Below are positions 1 to 11,200 of a stretch of 64,000 nt of DNA, in pieces. This stretch comes from Yamagishiella unicocca (lineage: Eukaryota; Chlorophyta; Chlorophyceae; Chlamydomonadales; Volvocaceae): NCBI GenBank assembly GCA_003116995.1, contig BDSL01000106.1, positions 248,001 through 312,000 on the forward strand, written 5' to 3'. Position 1 is the first letter of the stretch; each line of letters starts with the position of its first letter. Both the position numbers and the translations under genes were made by a program. Below the pieces are notes generated by a model, which did no database searches, had not been told where the DNA came from, and saw only the letters and a program-made list of their open reading frames with translations.

Positions 1-85
1 CCAGCTAACGACACTCACCGCGGGGAGGGGGTGTGGCGGCCGACTCACCCGACCTGCCTGGTCTTTGTGCATGTATGGCCGACAG

Positions 86-199
86 GCGGGCTTTGTGACG
101 ACGTACGAGGCAACAACTCGCGCACTGGGCCTGTTGGAGCGGGACCCCCTGCTGGCTGCGGTGCTTCTGGCGCCGCTGCGCCTGATGACCCGGTTGCAG
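86..199 (+). other. Possible internal exon of an unidentified gene running in from the left edge
   Basis: A 38-codon open stretch is flanked by a plausible acceptor (GACAG at 81-85) and a strong donor (CAG|GTGCGT at 197-205). The peptide is protein-like (FVTTYEATTRALGLLERD, then a hydrophobic LLAAVLLAPLR segment). I recognise no family and cannot link it convincingly to another exon downstream. The rest of 200-578 shows only GC-rich frames open on both strands. It could be chance coding-like sequence. Confidence 0.25.
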
Positions 200-578
200 G
201 TGCGTGGTGCTGCGGTGCGGTGCGGCTGGGGATGCAGGGGGAGGCCTTCGGGAGGCTATCGTCGGTAGTGGAGCCACAATAGCGGCAGCAACATGGGCAA
301 CAGCCGTAGCGGCAGCACGGACACCATGCTGGCGCAGGTGTCCTGGGGGAGGTGTGTTCGTGGCATGGTTGGCCGGTGGGGCAGGTAGAGCTCCGCTCCT
401 TGCCAGCTGCGTGGCAACGGGCCCATCGCGAAGTGCGGGCTGATGCGCTGCTGTACGCAAGGCGCCCGCGTCCATGCTGGTGCATTGCTCCTTGATTTTC
501 AGCGAAGGACTGGTCGAGGTGGAACCCCTCCGACTGGAATGCGTATACGCTCTGCGGTCGCTGCTGTGATTGGTTATC

Positions 579-1169
579 CTACCACCCGTCGTAGCCCGTG
601 GTCGCTTGCTTAGTTGGCACCGTACCGCGTCCCAACCCTTGTTGCGTGCTACGGGACGGTGCGACGCGCATTGCCTCGATCTGCTTCATTCGTCTTGCAC
701 ACGAACGCTGGGCTTGATTTTGCCATGCAGGCATCTTTCTCACCATCGGTGCTGTCCCGCATGCGGGCGGAGCCGGAGCCAGCCAGACGGCGAAAGTCAG
801 CCATGGGGCCATGAGCCTGTCGTTTACTGTAGTATTTATAGCGCATCTATATAATTCATCCCGGACGAGGGACTGGCCATACCGACGCTGTGCTGAACGA
901 CTTCGTCTCCAACTTATTGGCGCCTCTGCGTGTGACAGGAAGGGATGGTATATATTGAGATAATTAGCATCGGAATTGGCGATTTCAAGTAGCATAGAAT
1001 CCTGACCCAACTTTACTGGGATAGACCGGCAACTGCCGACGCGACACGGACGCGACTTGGAAGCGAACAGTCTGTAGCCTTTGCTGCCATCGGAGAAGTC
1101 AACAGCATACACATAACTTGGCAACTGATATATACCATGGTGGTTAGCTACATCCAGGCGTTCACGCAC
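579..1169 (-). other. Long unassigned open frame (196 codons)
   Basis: This frame stays open for 196 codons in a stretch that is less GC-rich than most of the window, which makes a chance ORF somewhat less likely. The first half reads YVYAVDFSDGSKGYRLF and similar mixed-composition sequence. The second half is Arg/Ala-rich and looks non-coding. I recognise no domain, and no splice signals clearly extend it. It may be a decayed gene or element fragment. Confidence 0.15.
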
Positions 1170-1253
1170 CTGCCGTCACCTGCCTAAATTAAGGCGCCAA
1201 AGAGCTACGACGCCCGTTCGCCGCTTGAACCAACCCTTGGAACCAAAGTCCTG

Positions 1254-3839
1254 ATGGATAGAAAGTTTACCCACATATCATCACCTGGAAATCTGGAACC
1301 GCAACCGGCAGGGCTGGGGCCCGGCAGTTCTGTCCGCTTGCAGGATTTGCCAGGCACAAACCTTGGGTCCTTGTCGATTTCGCCAGCCGCATCACCAAGC
1401 CACTTTCCTGGCCGCTTGGGATCCTTGCAGCCCTTCGGTCGGCGCCATTCCTCGCAACGCTCGTCTGCTGGGTTCGGCTGTAAGGTGAACCGACACCTGC
1501 CGATGTAACACGCGAGCTGCTCAAGCTCTGATATTGGTTACCAAAAACCTTGTGATTATCGTGCGGTGCTACGTGGCTGCATCTGGCGTCAACTAACCTT
1601 GCCATCGACTTCGTACGTAGTTTTGGCTTTCCCGGCTGCCGGCTCCCCCCCTCGCCTCCTCACGCATGCATGCCGCACCGCATTGCACAGGCAACATGTT
1701 GTCCAAGGCCGGGCATTGCTTTCGTCGCTACATTCCTGGTCATAGCAACGGTGGTGGTCATCGTCGCCCCCGTGTGCAGCGTCCTTGGCTGCGGTGCTCC
1801 AAGGAAAGAGGTGCGTCTGCAAGTGCCCAGTCGAAATTGTTTCGCTATCACCAAGCTCCTCGGCATCCTTCCATTGTTCCACATCGGCCAGATAGTGCTC
1901 CTTTAGGCTTGCTGCAGGATCAGCGAGCGGCGCTTGCCAGGTGTTGCCACACTGGGTGGCCACAGAGCTGCATGCCTCCATCTCACGTTCAGCATGACCC
2001 TCACTATGCGCCCTATTCAGGACGCAACGGATATAAAACAGGCGACAGCAGACGGAGCTCCGGCGCCGTTGCTGGCCTTCGAGGCGCTGTTGCAGGTGTG
2101 AGGAGTGTCGGGTCGGGAAAGCAGTGTATCGTGTGTACGCGGCGCGTTGCAGCTGATGCCACCGCACCAGTCCACGTGAGAGTCTCTGTCCTTGATACTC
2201 GTAATTCACAATGCGATTACCCGCGCACGTGTCATGGTTCCGGAGCGAGCAGCGGCCCCTTCTCCCAGCTCGGCAAAATGGGTCAATTCCAACTACCGCA
2301 ACTTACGCTGACTTGTGGAGGAGCGCAGAATTATGGTACCCGACTCCCCTCCCTCTTACACGTATCAATCGGTTGTACGCGCAGTTGAACGGGGCTGCTC
2401 CAGGCGGCTCGCCCCAACCTGACCAATTACCCACCTGCTCATTGGTCTTCGGACAAGCTGGGTCGCAGCAGCAAGGGCAGCTTGCCGCACTCTTGGGGTC
2501 AGGGCTGCAGCTCGCTTTCCGGGAGCTGGGAGCACCGCAGCTGAGCGTTTCGGTTTCCCAGGCCGCCTGCACGGACGGGGAAGCAGACACCTCCCCATCC
2601 CCACCGTTGCAGCCCCAACCTCCGCCGCTTGCGAGGCGATTGCGGGTCCTGCTGGACGATAGCGGCCCCGGCGGTGCGCTTCAGCTGTCCCTGGGCTTTG
2701 AAGTGGAGCTGCCTGGTAGCAGCAACAATGACCTTGTTGCCGCGGTGCGCAACACGCTGCTAAAAGGCACTGAAAATGCCGCGGTCATCGAACGCAACCT
2801 CGGCAGGAGCCTGCAATCGCTCGTTGGTGCTGCCGCTACATTTTCACTCCTGCGGGTGACGGCACTGGGAGGCACCAACGCCCCGCAGCAGCCGTCGTCA
2901 ACCTCACCGAACCAGCCGCCGCCTTCGCAGCTGCTCTTTGCGCCGCCATCAGGACCTGTGCCGTTCCCAGCGCCCGGGGCAAGCCCCTCCCCGTCAGACC
3001 TCGCCGGCTTATCCCCGCAACCCAGCCCTTACCCGTACTTCGTGCCGCCCATAATCAGCAATCTGCCATCGCCCATCTTGAGCCCTGCGAGTGCGCCGCC
3101 ATCCACACCACCACCACTTCCAGCCCAAGCGCCGACAGTGACAGCACCAGCGCCGCCGGTTGCAAGCCCATCACCGTCCCGACCGCCTCCCCTGGATCCT
3201 TCTTGGGAACCGCCGTCCCCAGGGCCCACAGCAGCAAGCCCCTCGCCTCCTCAGCCACCGTCACCAGTACCGCCCGGACGTCCCTCCCCGCCGTCGCCGT
3301 CGCCCCCGCCTCCGCCTCCGCAAGGAACGCCACCGTTTCCGCCTCAGCCGCCTCCACCGGCACAGCCACCTGCAGCCCGTCCGCCACAACCACAGCCGCC
3401 GTCGCCGCCACCTCCTGAGCCGCCCTCGCCATCACCACCTGAGCCGCCCTCGCCGCCACCTCCTGAGCCGCCCTCGCCATCACCCCCTGAGCCGCCCTCG
3501 CCATCACCACCTGAGCCGCCCTCGCCATCACCACCTGAGCCGCCCTCGCCATCACCTCCTGAGCCGCCGTCGCCATCACCTTCAGAACCGCCGTCGCCGT
3601 CACCTTCGGAGCCGCCCTCGCCGCAGCCCTCGATCCCAGTTGTGCCGCCGCCTGCCCAGCCCACACCGCTGGTGCCCATACCACCACCAAACGCACCCTC
3701 TCCTGGAACACCTGTGCCGCCATCAACGGAGACCGCCGAGACAACTTCACCCCCACCAGAAGTCGCGAGCCCGCCACCGTCCCAGCCGACACTGCCCGAA
3801 CCCATATCATCGCAGCCCATCACAGCTGAGCAGTCATGA
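1254..3839 (+). CDS. Type II membrane glycoprotein with Ser-Pro-rich (hydroxyproline-type) tail; tandem paralogue A
   Basis: Exon 1 (1254-1484, 77 codons) encodes a polar Ser/Pro-rich N-terminus and ends AAG|GTGAAC. Exon 2 (1691-1810, 40 codons) encodes one very hydrophobic helix ([17 protein letters not shown]) bracketed by cysteines and ends GAG|GTGCGT. Both are phase 0. At least one further exon follows; the last open frame covers 2211-3839. It holds an ectodomain of about 170 residues (TCSLVFGQ ... [11 protein letters not shown] ... [13 protein letters not shown]) and then about 330 residues of Pro/Ser, including nine exact-length EPPSPSPP units. I infer a single-pass membrane or wall-anchored glycoprotein with a rigid hydroxyproline-rich shaft. 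The helix and the DLVAAV domain recur in the gene at 5558-7673, so the two look like tandem duplicates. Exon 3's start is unresolved: a TATAAAA at 2032-2038 allows an alternative short transcript starting at ATG 2211. No pherophorin signature was recognised. Confidence 0.6.
3417..3632 (+). repeat. In-frame 24-bp coding repeat, 9 copies (EPPSPSPP)
   Basis: Nine consecutive 24-nt units give exactly 216 nt. Each encodes an octapeptide close to EPPSPSPP. The units differ at synonymous positions and by Ser/Pro exchanges (PPPP, SPSPS, SPQPS). It forms the core of the proline-rich tail of gene A and is a likely site of length polymorphism. Confidence 0.9.
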
Positions 3840-5557
3840 GCAGCCGCCGTCGCAACCGACACCAACCTAGGGCAGCAGGGAGCTCCCTAGCCACCCGGAC
3901 TGCTTGCGCAGAAAGCTTAAGTGCAGGCTTCGTCATATTCATGGGTTTGCCGGTTCACCCGGGGGGAACTGCGAAATGCAGTGCAAGGTGTAAGCATCCT
4001 GGCATAGCACTGAGGGAGAGCACGGATGATAACTGGCAGGTTTTAGCGCATGGCGTCTGGGTGGTATGCAAGGTATTTAAATGTGATCACCGCACTGTCT
4101 ATAGCTCTATGCAGGTTAACCTAACAGGGATTAGGTGCGCACCCTGATTTTGGATGGCGGCGTTCGGTGGGTTCCTCGTGATTGATACCAAGGCACTTGG
4201 ATGGCAGGTAAAAGGCGCGGGTACACAGAAGATTGCGATGGCGCTTGCTGCCGTACACGTTCGCCGACCTGCAAGAGGTGAAGGTACACTTGTTCCGCCC
4301 AGTGGCTGCTGCGCGACACTAACCAAGGTACCCCTGACTGCGCTGCGGAGGTGCTCCTTGTACTTGATCGACATGTGTAAAACGAGATGTTTTCATGTAG
4401 ACCCGGAGTTCCATGTGCCGAAGTTTAGAGGTCAAACCAAAAACGCACAGTCTGGCTCGCCATGGCCCCTGCATGCTGCATAGCCGATCGTTATTATACC
4501 TATTTGGTAGCGCAGCGGCGACGCGGTGAATGGCCCTGCACATGGCTCCTGAGCCGCAGTCCTTCTCGCGCCGCGCCGCACGTTCCAATGGCCGGCCCGA
4601 CGATGGATGTTGACCATGCCGTCTAGCGACGGCACACGTGATCTTCGAAGTCGATCGAGGTGCCTCTTCAGGTGCGGCTGAGGCCCCGCGGTTTGCGCGG
4701 TTTCCTCGGCAACACAGTGACAACCGCCACCAACCATATGGGCGTTACAACTTTAAAGCTAAGCATGACCTTACCTATGACGAGCTTACCCAACGTTTTT
4801 ATCCAGATCAAGCTGCTGTTGGGGGGCGAACAGTCGAAATTTTCCAACCTCGTGTAAGAAGCTAAGAACAGCTCCACATAATTTGTTCAAAGATGCATTT
4901 AATGATGCCTGTATGTTGGCTGGGATGCTGTCATCATGCGTAGCACTTGCAGCATGGCGCCTTACGCTAGTCACAAATCGGGTACTGCAAGTGGCGAGGA
5001 CTGGCAGTAGTGCAGGATCTCAATGATGGATTCCAGATATAATACACGATGTCGCCCGCGAACTGCGCGGGCAAGATGTGGGTGACATCCAACGCCATAT
5101 TGCACTCGGTTCAACAATATTATCAAACGGTGTACGGCATTATACGCCGTTGATCGGCGCTATCGAGAACGACCCTAGGGTTTCCTGTGGCATCTCAAAG
5201 CCTTATATTCACGCAGTAACTAATTCAAGCAGTAACTAATGAACGATAGTTGTCGAGGGTCGTCGAGGCAACGCTCGTTGGGAATTTGGGCCTTACGTCG
5301 CAGGCGAGTGATCCGTCTAATTAGTTATCTCTGCGTGCCGGCTAAATAAAAGTTTGTCATCGTACGCGCTCACTGCATTGCGGCGCCAGTGCTGCGCCTG
5401 TTGCCTCACCTGCGATAGGGTCAAGCCCCACTTCATACGGCAAGTTTGGAGCTTTGGACCGGCATTCGCATGATGGTACCAGATGACAATTTAACAAGCA
5501 CATAGTTACCTACATACTCCTATTCTCCTAGATTGAATCTTTGGCAGTGATGCTGAC
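3840..5557. other. Spacer between the tandem paralogues; no gene resolved
   Basis: This holds the 3' end of gene A and the upstream region of gene B. A short open frame near 4660-4857 (+) reads like protein (VTTLKLSMTLPMTSLPNVFIQIKLLLGG) but has no recognisable family or full splice context. Most of 4900-5550 is stop-rich and comparatively AT-rich. No repeat or RNA gene was seen. Confidence 0.4.
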
Positions 5558-7673
5558 ATGAAGGACAGGAGTTCAGGGCTAAGCTCTCCAAGTGCGCCTG
5601 CCGCGCCACATAGTGTACCGATACTAGTTTGGGACGAGACTACGTTTAACTCAACATCTGAAGTGCGGATATGCCTCACAAGTGCGCCTGCAAAGCCTGA
5701 GGTGCGTCGTTTTTTCTTCGGGGGTGATGCCTTCCTTATTTCTCGCATCCGCTGTTGCAATCATCTTGTCTTATCCATCGCAGAACGCTACTGTAAAATG
5801 CCGGCTCCTTGGCGTAGCAGTCGCCATCTTGACCTGCGTCGCCATAGCTGCAGCCGTCGTGACGCCGCTTTGTATCCTCAGCCAGAACAGTAATAATGTT
5901 AGTCAATATTGTCCTTTGCGCTCTGTGAGCTTTGCCTGCTTGACTGGGTGTTGTCCTCACTGGTAGTAAAACATTTACACTTATTTGCTGCGTTTTGCTG
6001 CCAGTTTTGGTTGGAGAATATTCCAATGAAGTGTTGACCCAGACTAATACAGACCGCTTTCCATGTACTGCTGTCGCTACTGACACGGCCTGTCGCTTGC
6101 CCTACCCACTTGGCATGCTTGTCGTGCGGCGCATGCGTTTGCATTTGTAATAACTCTCGATTGATGCCACTCAGCGCTTTAAGGTGGTGCTAGCGGCGCG
6201 TCTGCCTGCCTGTTGATGTGTATTACCGTGCGCACCTGTCCGCACGGGCAGTTTCAAGTGATTGAAGTGCAATGCATTATCCTCCTGCAGGAGATGCAAG
6301 TCCGACGAGCTGGGAGCGGGGCATACATGGCGCCCATTCAACTTAACTTCGCCTGCATGCTGACGGTAATTAGGTCGTTGTTGCTTCATGTGTAGGCGTA
6401 AAACCCCCTTGCTGCGGCTTTCCTGTGCACAAAGGCTCACATTCGTGTACTCCGAATGGGGATATTAGCTTAACCCTGCTGCTGTTGCACTGCAGATGTC
6501 ACCGCACCATCAAACTGTGCCTATCAGCAGCGGAAGTGTGTTGGCATGCACCGCTGGAATGTCATTCGAAGAAATGCGGCGCGCATTGGAGGTATGGAGG
6601 GGAATGCCATAACACTTCAAAAATGTTCAACATACGAAGATAGCTTTATTGCGTTCATGCAGTTTATAAACAAGGGCGTTGGCTGCCATGCTTCTGCCAT
6701 GGGAATGGCAGAGACGAGATTGGGAAGCACTCGCTACATTCAAAGCCTGCACCACGGACAGGCACCAAAATTAGATAGCGTCGCTTGCAAAGCTCTATGC
6801 AGCGAGCTTAGCCAAGTGTTGCGTTCCTTAAGCTTGATCCTGTGAGTTCCTGGCACGGCTTGATGCCGGTTCTGATGGCGATCACTTCTTTGCGGTCCTC
6901 TGCAAACATCAACAGGGTGCCTTATGCACAACCCTCCGGGCCCTTGGAGCAGCTGGGATAACGGCCACTGCCGGGGAGCTGGCTTGCAGCAGGTCAGTGC
7001 CAAAAGGGAGGATGAGCTGAGAGCTGGTTGCACTATGCCATGTGCGGATCGGCTTTTCGTCAGCTTGTCTGATGGTCCTGTTGCCGTGTGGATTGCTCTC
7101 CAGTAAGAAAGCAGTACCCCACTGCACCTGCTTAAACACACCGCTGCGTTGACCACTGACAGCAAGGGCCCAGGACGCGTCGCACCCACAATTCCAGATA
7201 CGGTATTTAGGGATGTTGCGCATGCACGGGAGTCTGAGGTCAATGTACCTCCGTGTTTCTAGCCACAACCGACGCCGTTTGGTTCCCTGCTGCGTCCTGA
7301 CCCCCATCACACCTTTGTTCCTGAACACAGCACCTCTACAGCTGTCTCCATGCTTACGGTCGCGGTTCAAGGCGCGGAGCTTGCAGCGGCTGTGGCACAC
7401 GCTCTGATCACGGAAGAGGCCGAGCAGCAGCTGTCGGCCTCCCTGGTTAAGCAGCTGGGAGCAGGCGTAGGACCAACCAAGTTCGATGCAACGCTGGAAT
7501 TCGTGAGTGTTGGAGACGATCGTGCCGTTGCTGGCCCAGGTGGTGGTGCCAGCACTAGCCTCAGAGATACAGATGCTAATGGAGGTCGCGCGATGGGTGA
7601 TGAAAAGGGCTTGGGCACTGTCGACAGTGATGACGCGCAAGGTGTACAAGTGCAAACCAAAAGTCTGGGTTAA
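5558..7673 (+). CDS. Type II membrane glycoprotein without proline tail; tandem paralogue B
   Basis: Exon 1 (5558-5701, 48 codons) encodes a polar N-terminus rich in Ser, Ala and Pro. An 82-nt intron ends in TTATCCATCGCAG. Exon 2 (5784-5897, 38 codons) encodes a cysteine-flanked helix (LGVAVAILTCVAIAAAVV) and ends at a GTTAGT donor. The last exon is about 7263-7673 and contains ELAAAVAHALITEEAEQQL...LVKQL, which matches the [11 protein letters not shown]...RSLQSLV segment of gene A in spacing and hydrophobic pattern. Middle exons between 5.9 and 7.2 kb are unresolved (a candidate begins at 6044 after GACCCAG). The protein should be a single-pass membrane protein with the shared ectodomain. 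Unlike gene A, it ends in a Gly/Asp-rich tail about 60 residues long, with no Ser-Pro shaft. No function is assigned. Confidence 0.5.
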
Positions 7674-8106
7674 ATTGGTGATTGCTAGTGCCGATCCATC
7701 CTTCACACTCCAAAAGATGGATAATTACGTCAGCTGGCACCGTAATGCTGCGTGGCAAATGCGAAACTTAAGAGGGCCATTTATAGCAGCACAGGTATGT
7801 GCTACATTGTTGGAGTTTATTGTAGTTAGGCATCCGACTGACCAAAAAGTGCACGGAAGAAACGATGGCGACCGTATTTTAACTGGCAAATAGTGTTACA
7901 ATATTAGATCGATTGCGGCAGGTTTTGTGCATGACGTATTTGTGCTTGTCAATGGCTTCATTATTTCCTTTCAAATGAGGGTTTACAGTGAGAGCCGTTT
8001 CTGCTGTGTTGTGAGATGTCGCCTGCAGTTTTGTTGATCCACTATGCCCATAGAAACTCGATGGATGTCCAGGGTAAGACGAACAGTGCGTTGGTATGCG
8101 ACCCGG

Positions 8107-8111
8107 TTACA
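8107..8111 (-). promoter_or_regulatory. Candidate TGTAA polyadenylation signal for the kinesin-5 gene
   Basis: TGTAA on the minus strand lies about 140 nt past the kinesin stop codon. TGTAA is the usual poly(A) signal in volvocine algae. The pentamer is short and other copies exist further on, so this is a candidate only. Confidence 0.35.
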
Positions 8112-8250
8112 GCCTTGTCGCGCAGTATGGAACAATCGTCAATATGAAAGACCACCAAACCTTAAGGGTTCCATATGTAAGCAAATGTGCTATGTCCTTC
8201 GGGTAGCATCGTCATATCCCTTGTCACCCAGAAAAGACGGGCAATCACGT

Positions 8251-11200
8251 TTACGACGCCCATTCAGAGAGGATGCTCTGTTTGCTGTTAGTCTTATCCG
8301 CCAGCTGTTGCCGTGAAATCATTGAAGTCAAATCCTTGGCACTGGCGGGTGAGGATACTAGGGACGGCTTGGACGGGATCCGGCTGCGGAGACCTGCCGT
8401 GGAGGAACGGGGGGACTGTTGCGCAGCGCTGCTAGGAGCCAGCTGGCTGGCCGCAGTCGCGGCCGCCAGACCTCCTCCCTGCTGTGGCAGGGGTGTAGCA
8501 TTCTCGCCACCTGGAATCCCCGGTCCACTGGCCATCCGGATAAGGTTTGCACGTGGACTCGCCGGTCCCAGCTGCACCTGCGACAGTAAACAGCTGGTGA
8601 GCCCAACGAGTGTGCAGCTCACATCCCACTCGGTTTAATACCTAGTAGACCTGCTTACCACTGGTACGGCAAATACTTGAGGAAACTCTGCGTGGCAGCG
8701 CGCCACTAACTTGTCTTCTGGTGGGCAACGCAGTTCTTGAATCGATGAAGCGGTTGGCACCTTCAGTTCCCGATGTTCAGGTGCCGTTAACTGCCGCTGC
8801 ACAGCAAGTCGCTCCTGAACAAGCGCCTCCGCTTCGGTGCCGAGGGATGACAAGCTTGCGACATGCTCCGCGTCCAAGGCTTTGCACATCCAAACGTAAT
8901 GGGACGTTTTGAGGGCAGGGTGGAACAGGGACACAGTTGAGCTGGTTTGACGCAACACTCGTCAATGTACCATATGAGCATTGTGAAGCGGCACTAACAG
9001 CCTATAAGGATGCCGTGCAGCTCGTCGCACCTGATATGCCAGCGACGGCGGTCGCGCACGAAGCGGCCCAGTTGTCCGCCGACCTTCTGTCATCCGCCAC
9101 GGCCGCCTCTAGAGCCTCGTTGAAGCTCAGTAGCATGCGCTGGGTGGACGACAGTTCTTCACTGGTGTCTGATGCGCATGTGCGCATGGTTTCTTGCATT
9201 GCCTCCATACCCTGACTGCACTCCTGCTCGAACCTCTGCGGACCAGGACATTTTTGGAAGGATATCATGAGGATACGACCCAAGTTGTCGAGAAATCTTT
9301 GCCCAGGCTCACCTTGCTGAACTCTTCGGCAGCTCTGACACTGTCTTGTGTTTGGGAATCCACTGTCCCACGAACGGCGTGCGCCTGCTCGTTAGAAGTT
9401 TGCAATGAAGTGACCAGGCAAGCCACGTTGTCGTCCACGCGCTGCTGCTGCGCCTGGATACTGCTTGCGATATTCGTCTCGGCCTCCTGCAGGGAGCAGA
9501 CATGCATTCATTGCACCAGAGAAAAATAGTAGTGTCTTAACAAACCACACAAGATAATCTTGACCCGAGCTCGGCCGAGCCGGATGCTGCTTTACCTGGA
9601 CTTCCTGGATTGCCGTCATAGTCGCCTGAGACATGTTGCCCAACTGGTCCCTGACCGCCTCACCGCCCTCCTGCGCCTGCCGTTGCAGCGACTGCATCTC
9701 CCTTGCAACCTCACAGGCGCGCTCGTCTGCAAAGGCCTGCACAAGCGCGGTAAGCTGTGTAATAAGCTGCGCCTGCTGTCGCTCGGATGTGTCTTTATAG
9801 CGGGTGGCAAAGCCGCCTAAGCCTGCATTAAGCGCCGCATTTTGCTCCTCCACCATGCAATGCGCCTGCAAAGCCGTCGCCTGGAGTCCTTCGACATTTT
9901 CCTTCAAGCGCTTCGTGGCAGCGCGCACAGTGTCACAGGACAGGCCCGCGAAAGACGCCTGTTGTTGCGCAAATGACGTCAGCTCTTGCGTCTGCTGCTC
10001 TATGGACTGTGCCAGCGCGTCGACGGCTGCCCGGGTAGCTGCCTCTAGGCCTTTTGCGGCTGAAATGGCGCCAACCACATGCGCAGCAGCTGCTTCGCCA
10101 GCACGGCCCAACGCTGATGTAGCGGCCGCGTCGGCCGCCTGTGCCCGCCTCTCCACAGCGTCCTTCATAGAAGCCATGGTGGACTCCACGCTAGTGACGC
10201 GAGCCAGGAGTTGCTGCAGGTCCTCCTGCTTCCGCTGCTTAAACTGGTTAAGCGACTCGCCCATGGCGTTCAGCTGCTTGCGTTGGCTGTCCACTGCTTC
10301 GGACAGCGACGTTCCCACAGTTTCCAGACGCGCCTACGAAGGACGAACCCCTTTCAATTGATAAAACGTCTCAGCTTTACAGACTAGAGCTGTAAGACAG
10401 GTGTGTTGGAACATGCATCCATTTTCCAACTGGTCCGTATCCAGTCCACGGTTGCTGTGGCACTCACCCGGACGAGACCCTGGATGCCTTTCAACGCGTC
10501 CCGGTCTCTGGTGTTCACGCCAGAGAGCTCTTCCAGGGACGCAAACAGCTGTCCAATGTCGCGCACAGCCCCTGCAAGCTCGCTGTGCATACTCTCCGCG
10601 TGCTCTGCGATGTCCTGCTCGGCCTGGCGGTGTGCTGCTATCAGGTATTGCCGCTCGTGAATGGTGCGGCTTGCTTCTTGCAGCCGGGTGTCCAGATACT
10701 CCAGATCGACTTTCGCGGCGGCAAGCTCCGACTGGGGTAATGGACGGGGTACAGCGTATCCCCAGTTAATGCTGGTTCCGACGCTTGCACTGGGTTACGC
10801 CGCCTTGGGACTTCAAAGCGGACATTTAGGCTTGACAGATGCGAGCGACCGTGCCAAATGCCGACCGAATGGCTACCGGGGAGACGGCAGGCAACGCCAT
10901 TGAGGTAACACAATTGGCATCCGTCCACACGCGTACCTCGAGACGGCTGATAGACTTCTCAGCGTACGTCTTCTGCTGCTCAAGCACCTGCGCGAACTCC
11001 TCCTGCTCGAGCTTCATTTCCTCGCGCAGTGCCTTCACAGTGTCTCGAAGCTGAACTCGCTCCAGTTCGTCCTGCCATGACGCACACAATGCTGAGGTAA
11101 GACACAGTTGCGCGACGGAGGTGAGCGGGTGGGCGCCATGGGAGATTGTGATTGCGTCTCGCCCTCAGGACAGTCCCGCAGCGGCCATCTCAAGCCACCG

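Noticed and set aside
2211..2213. ATG 2211 as the only start of paralogue A, driven by TATAAAA at 2032
   Set aside because: It would discard the helix exon 1691-1810, which has good splice sites and a counterpart in paralogue B. It is kept only as an alternative.
3055..3810. Minus-strand 251-codon frame and other frames over the proline-rich tail
   Set aside because: These are shadow frames of a repetitive (EPPSPSPP)n coding region; their peptides are simple Val/Met/Ala/Arg repeats.
6909..7706. Minus-strand 265-codon frame
   Set aside because: It is antisense to the last exon of paralogue B, whose plus-strand peptide matches paralogue A. The minus peptide has no recognisable pattern.
9804..10361. 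Plus-strand 185-codon Cys/Ser/Ala-rich frame
   Set aside because: It lies antisense to the kinesin-5 coiled-coil exon (9596-10333), which joins in phase with both neighbours.
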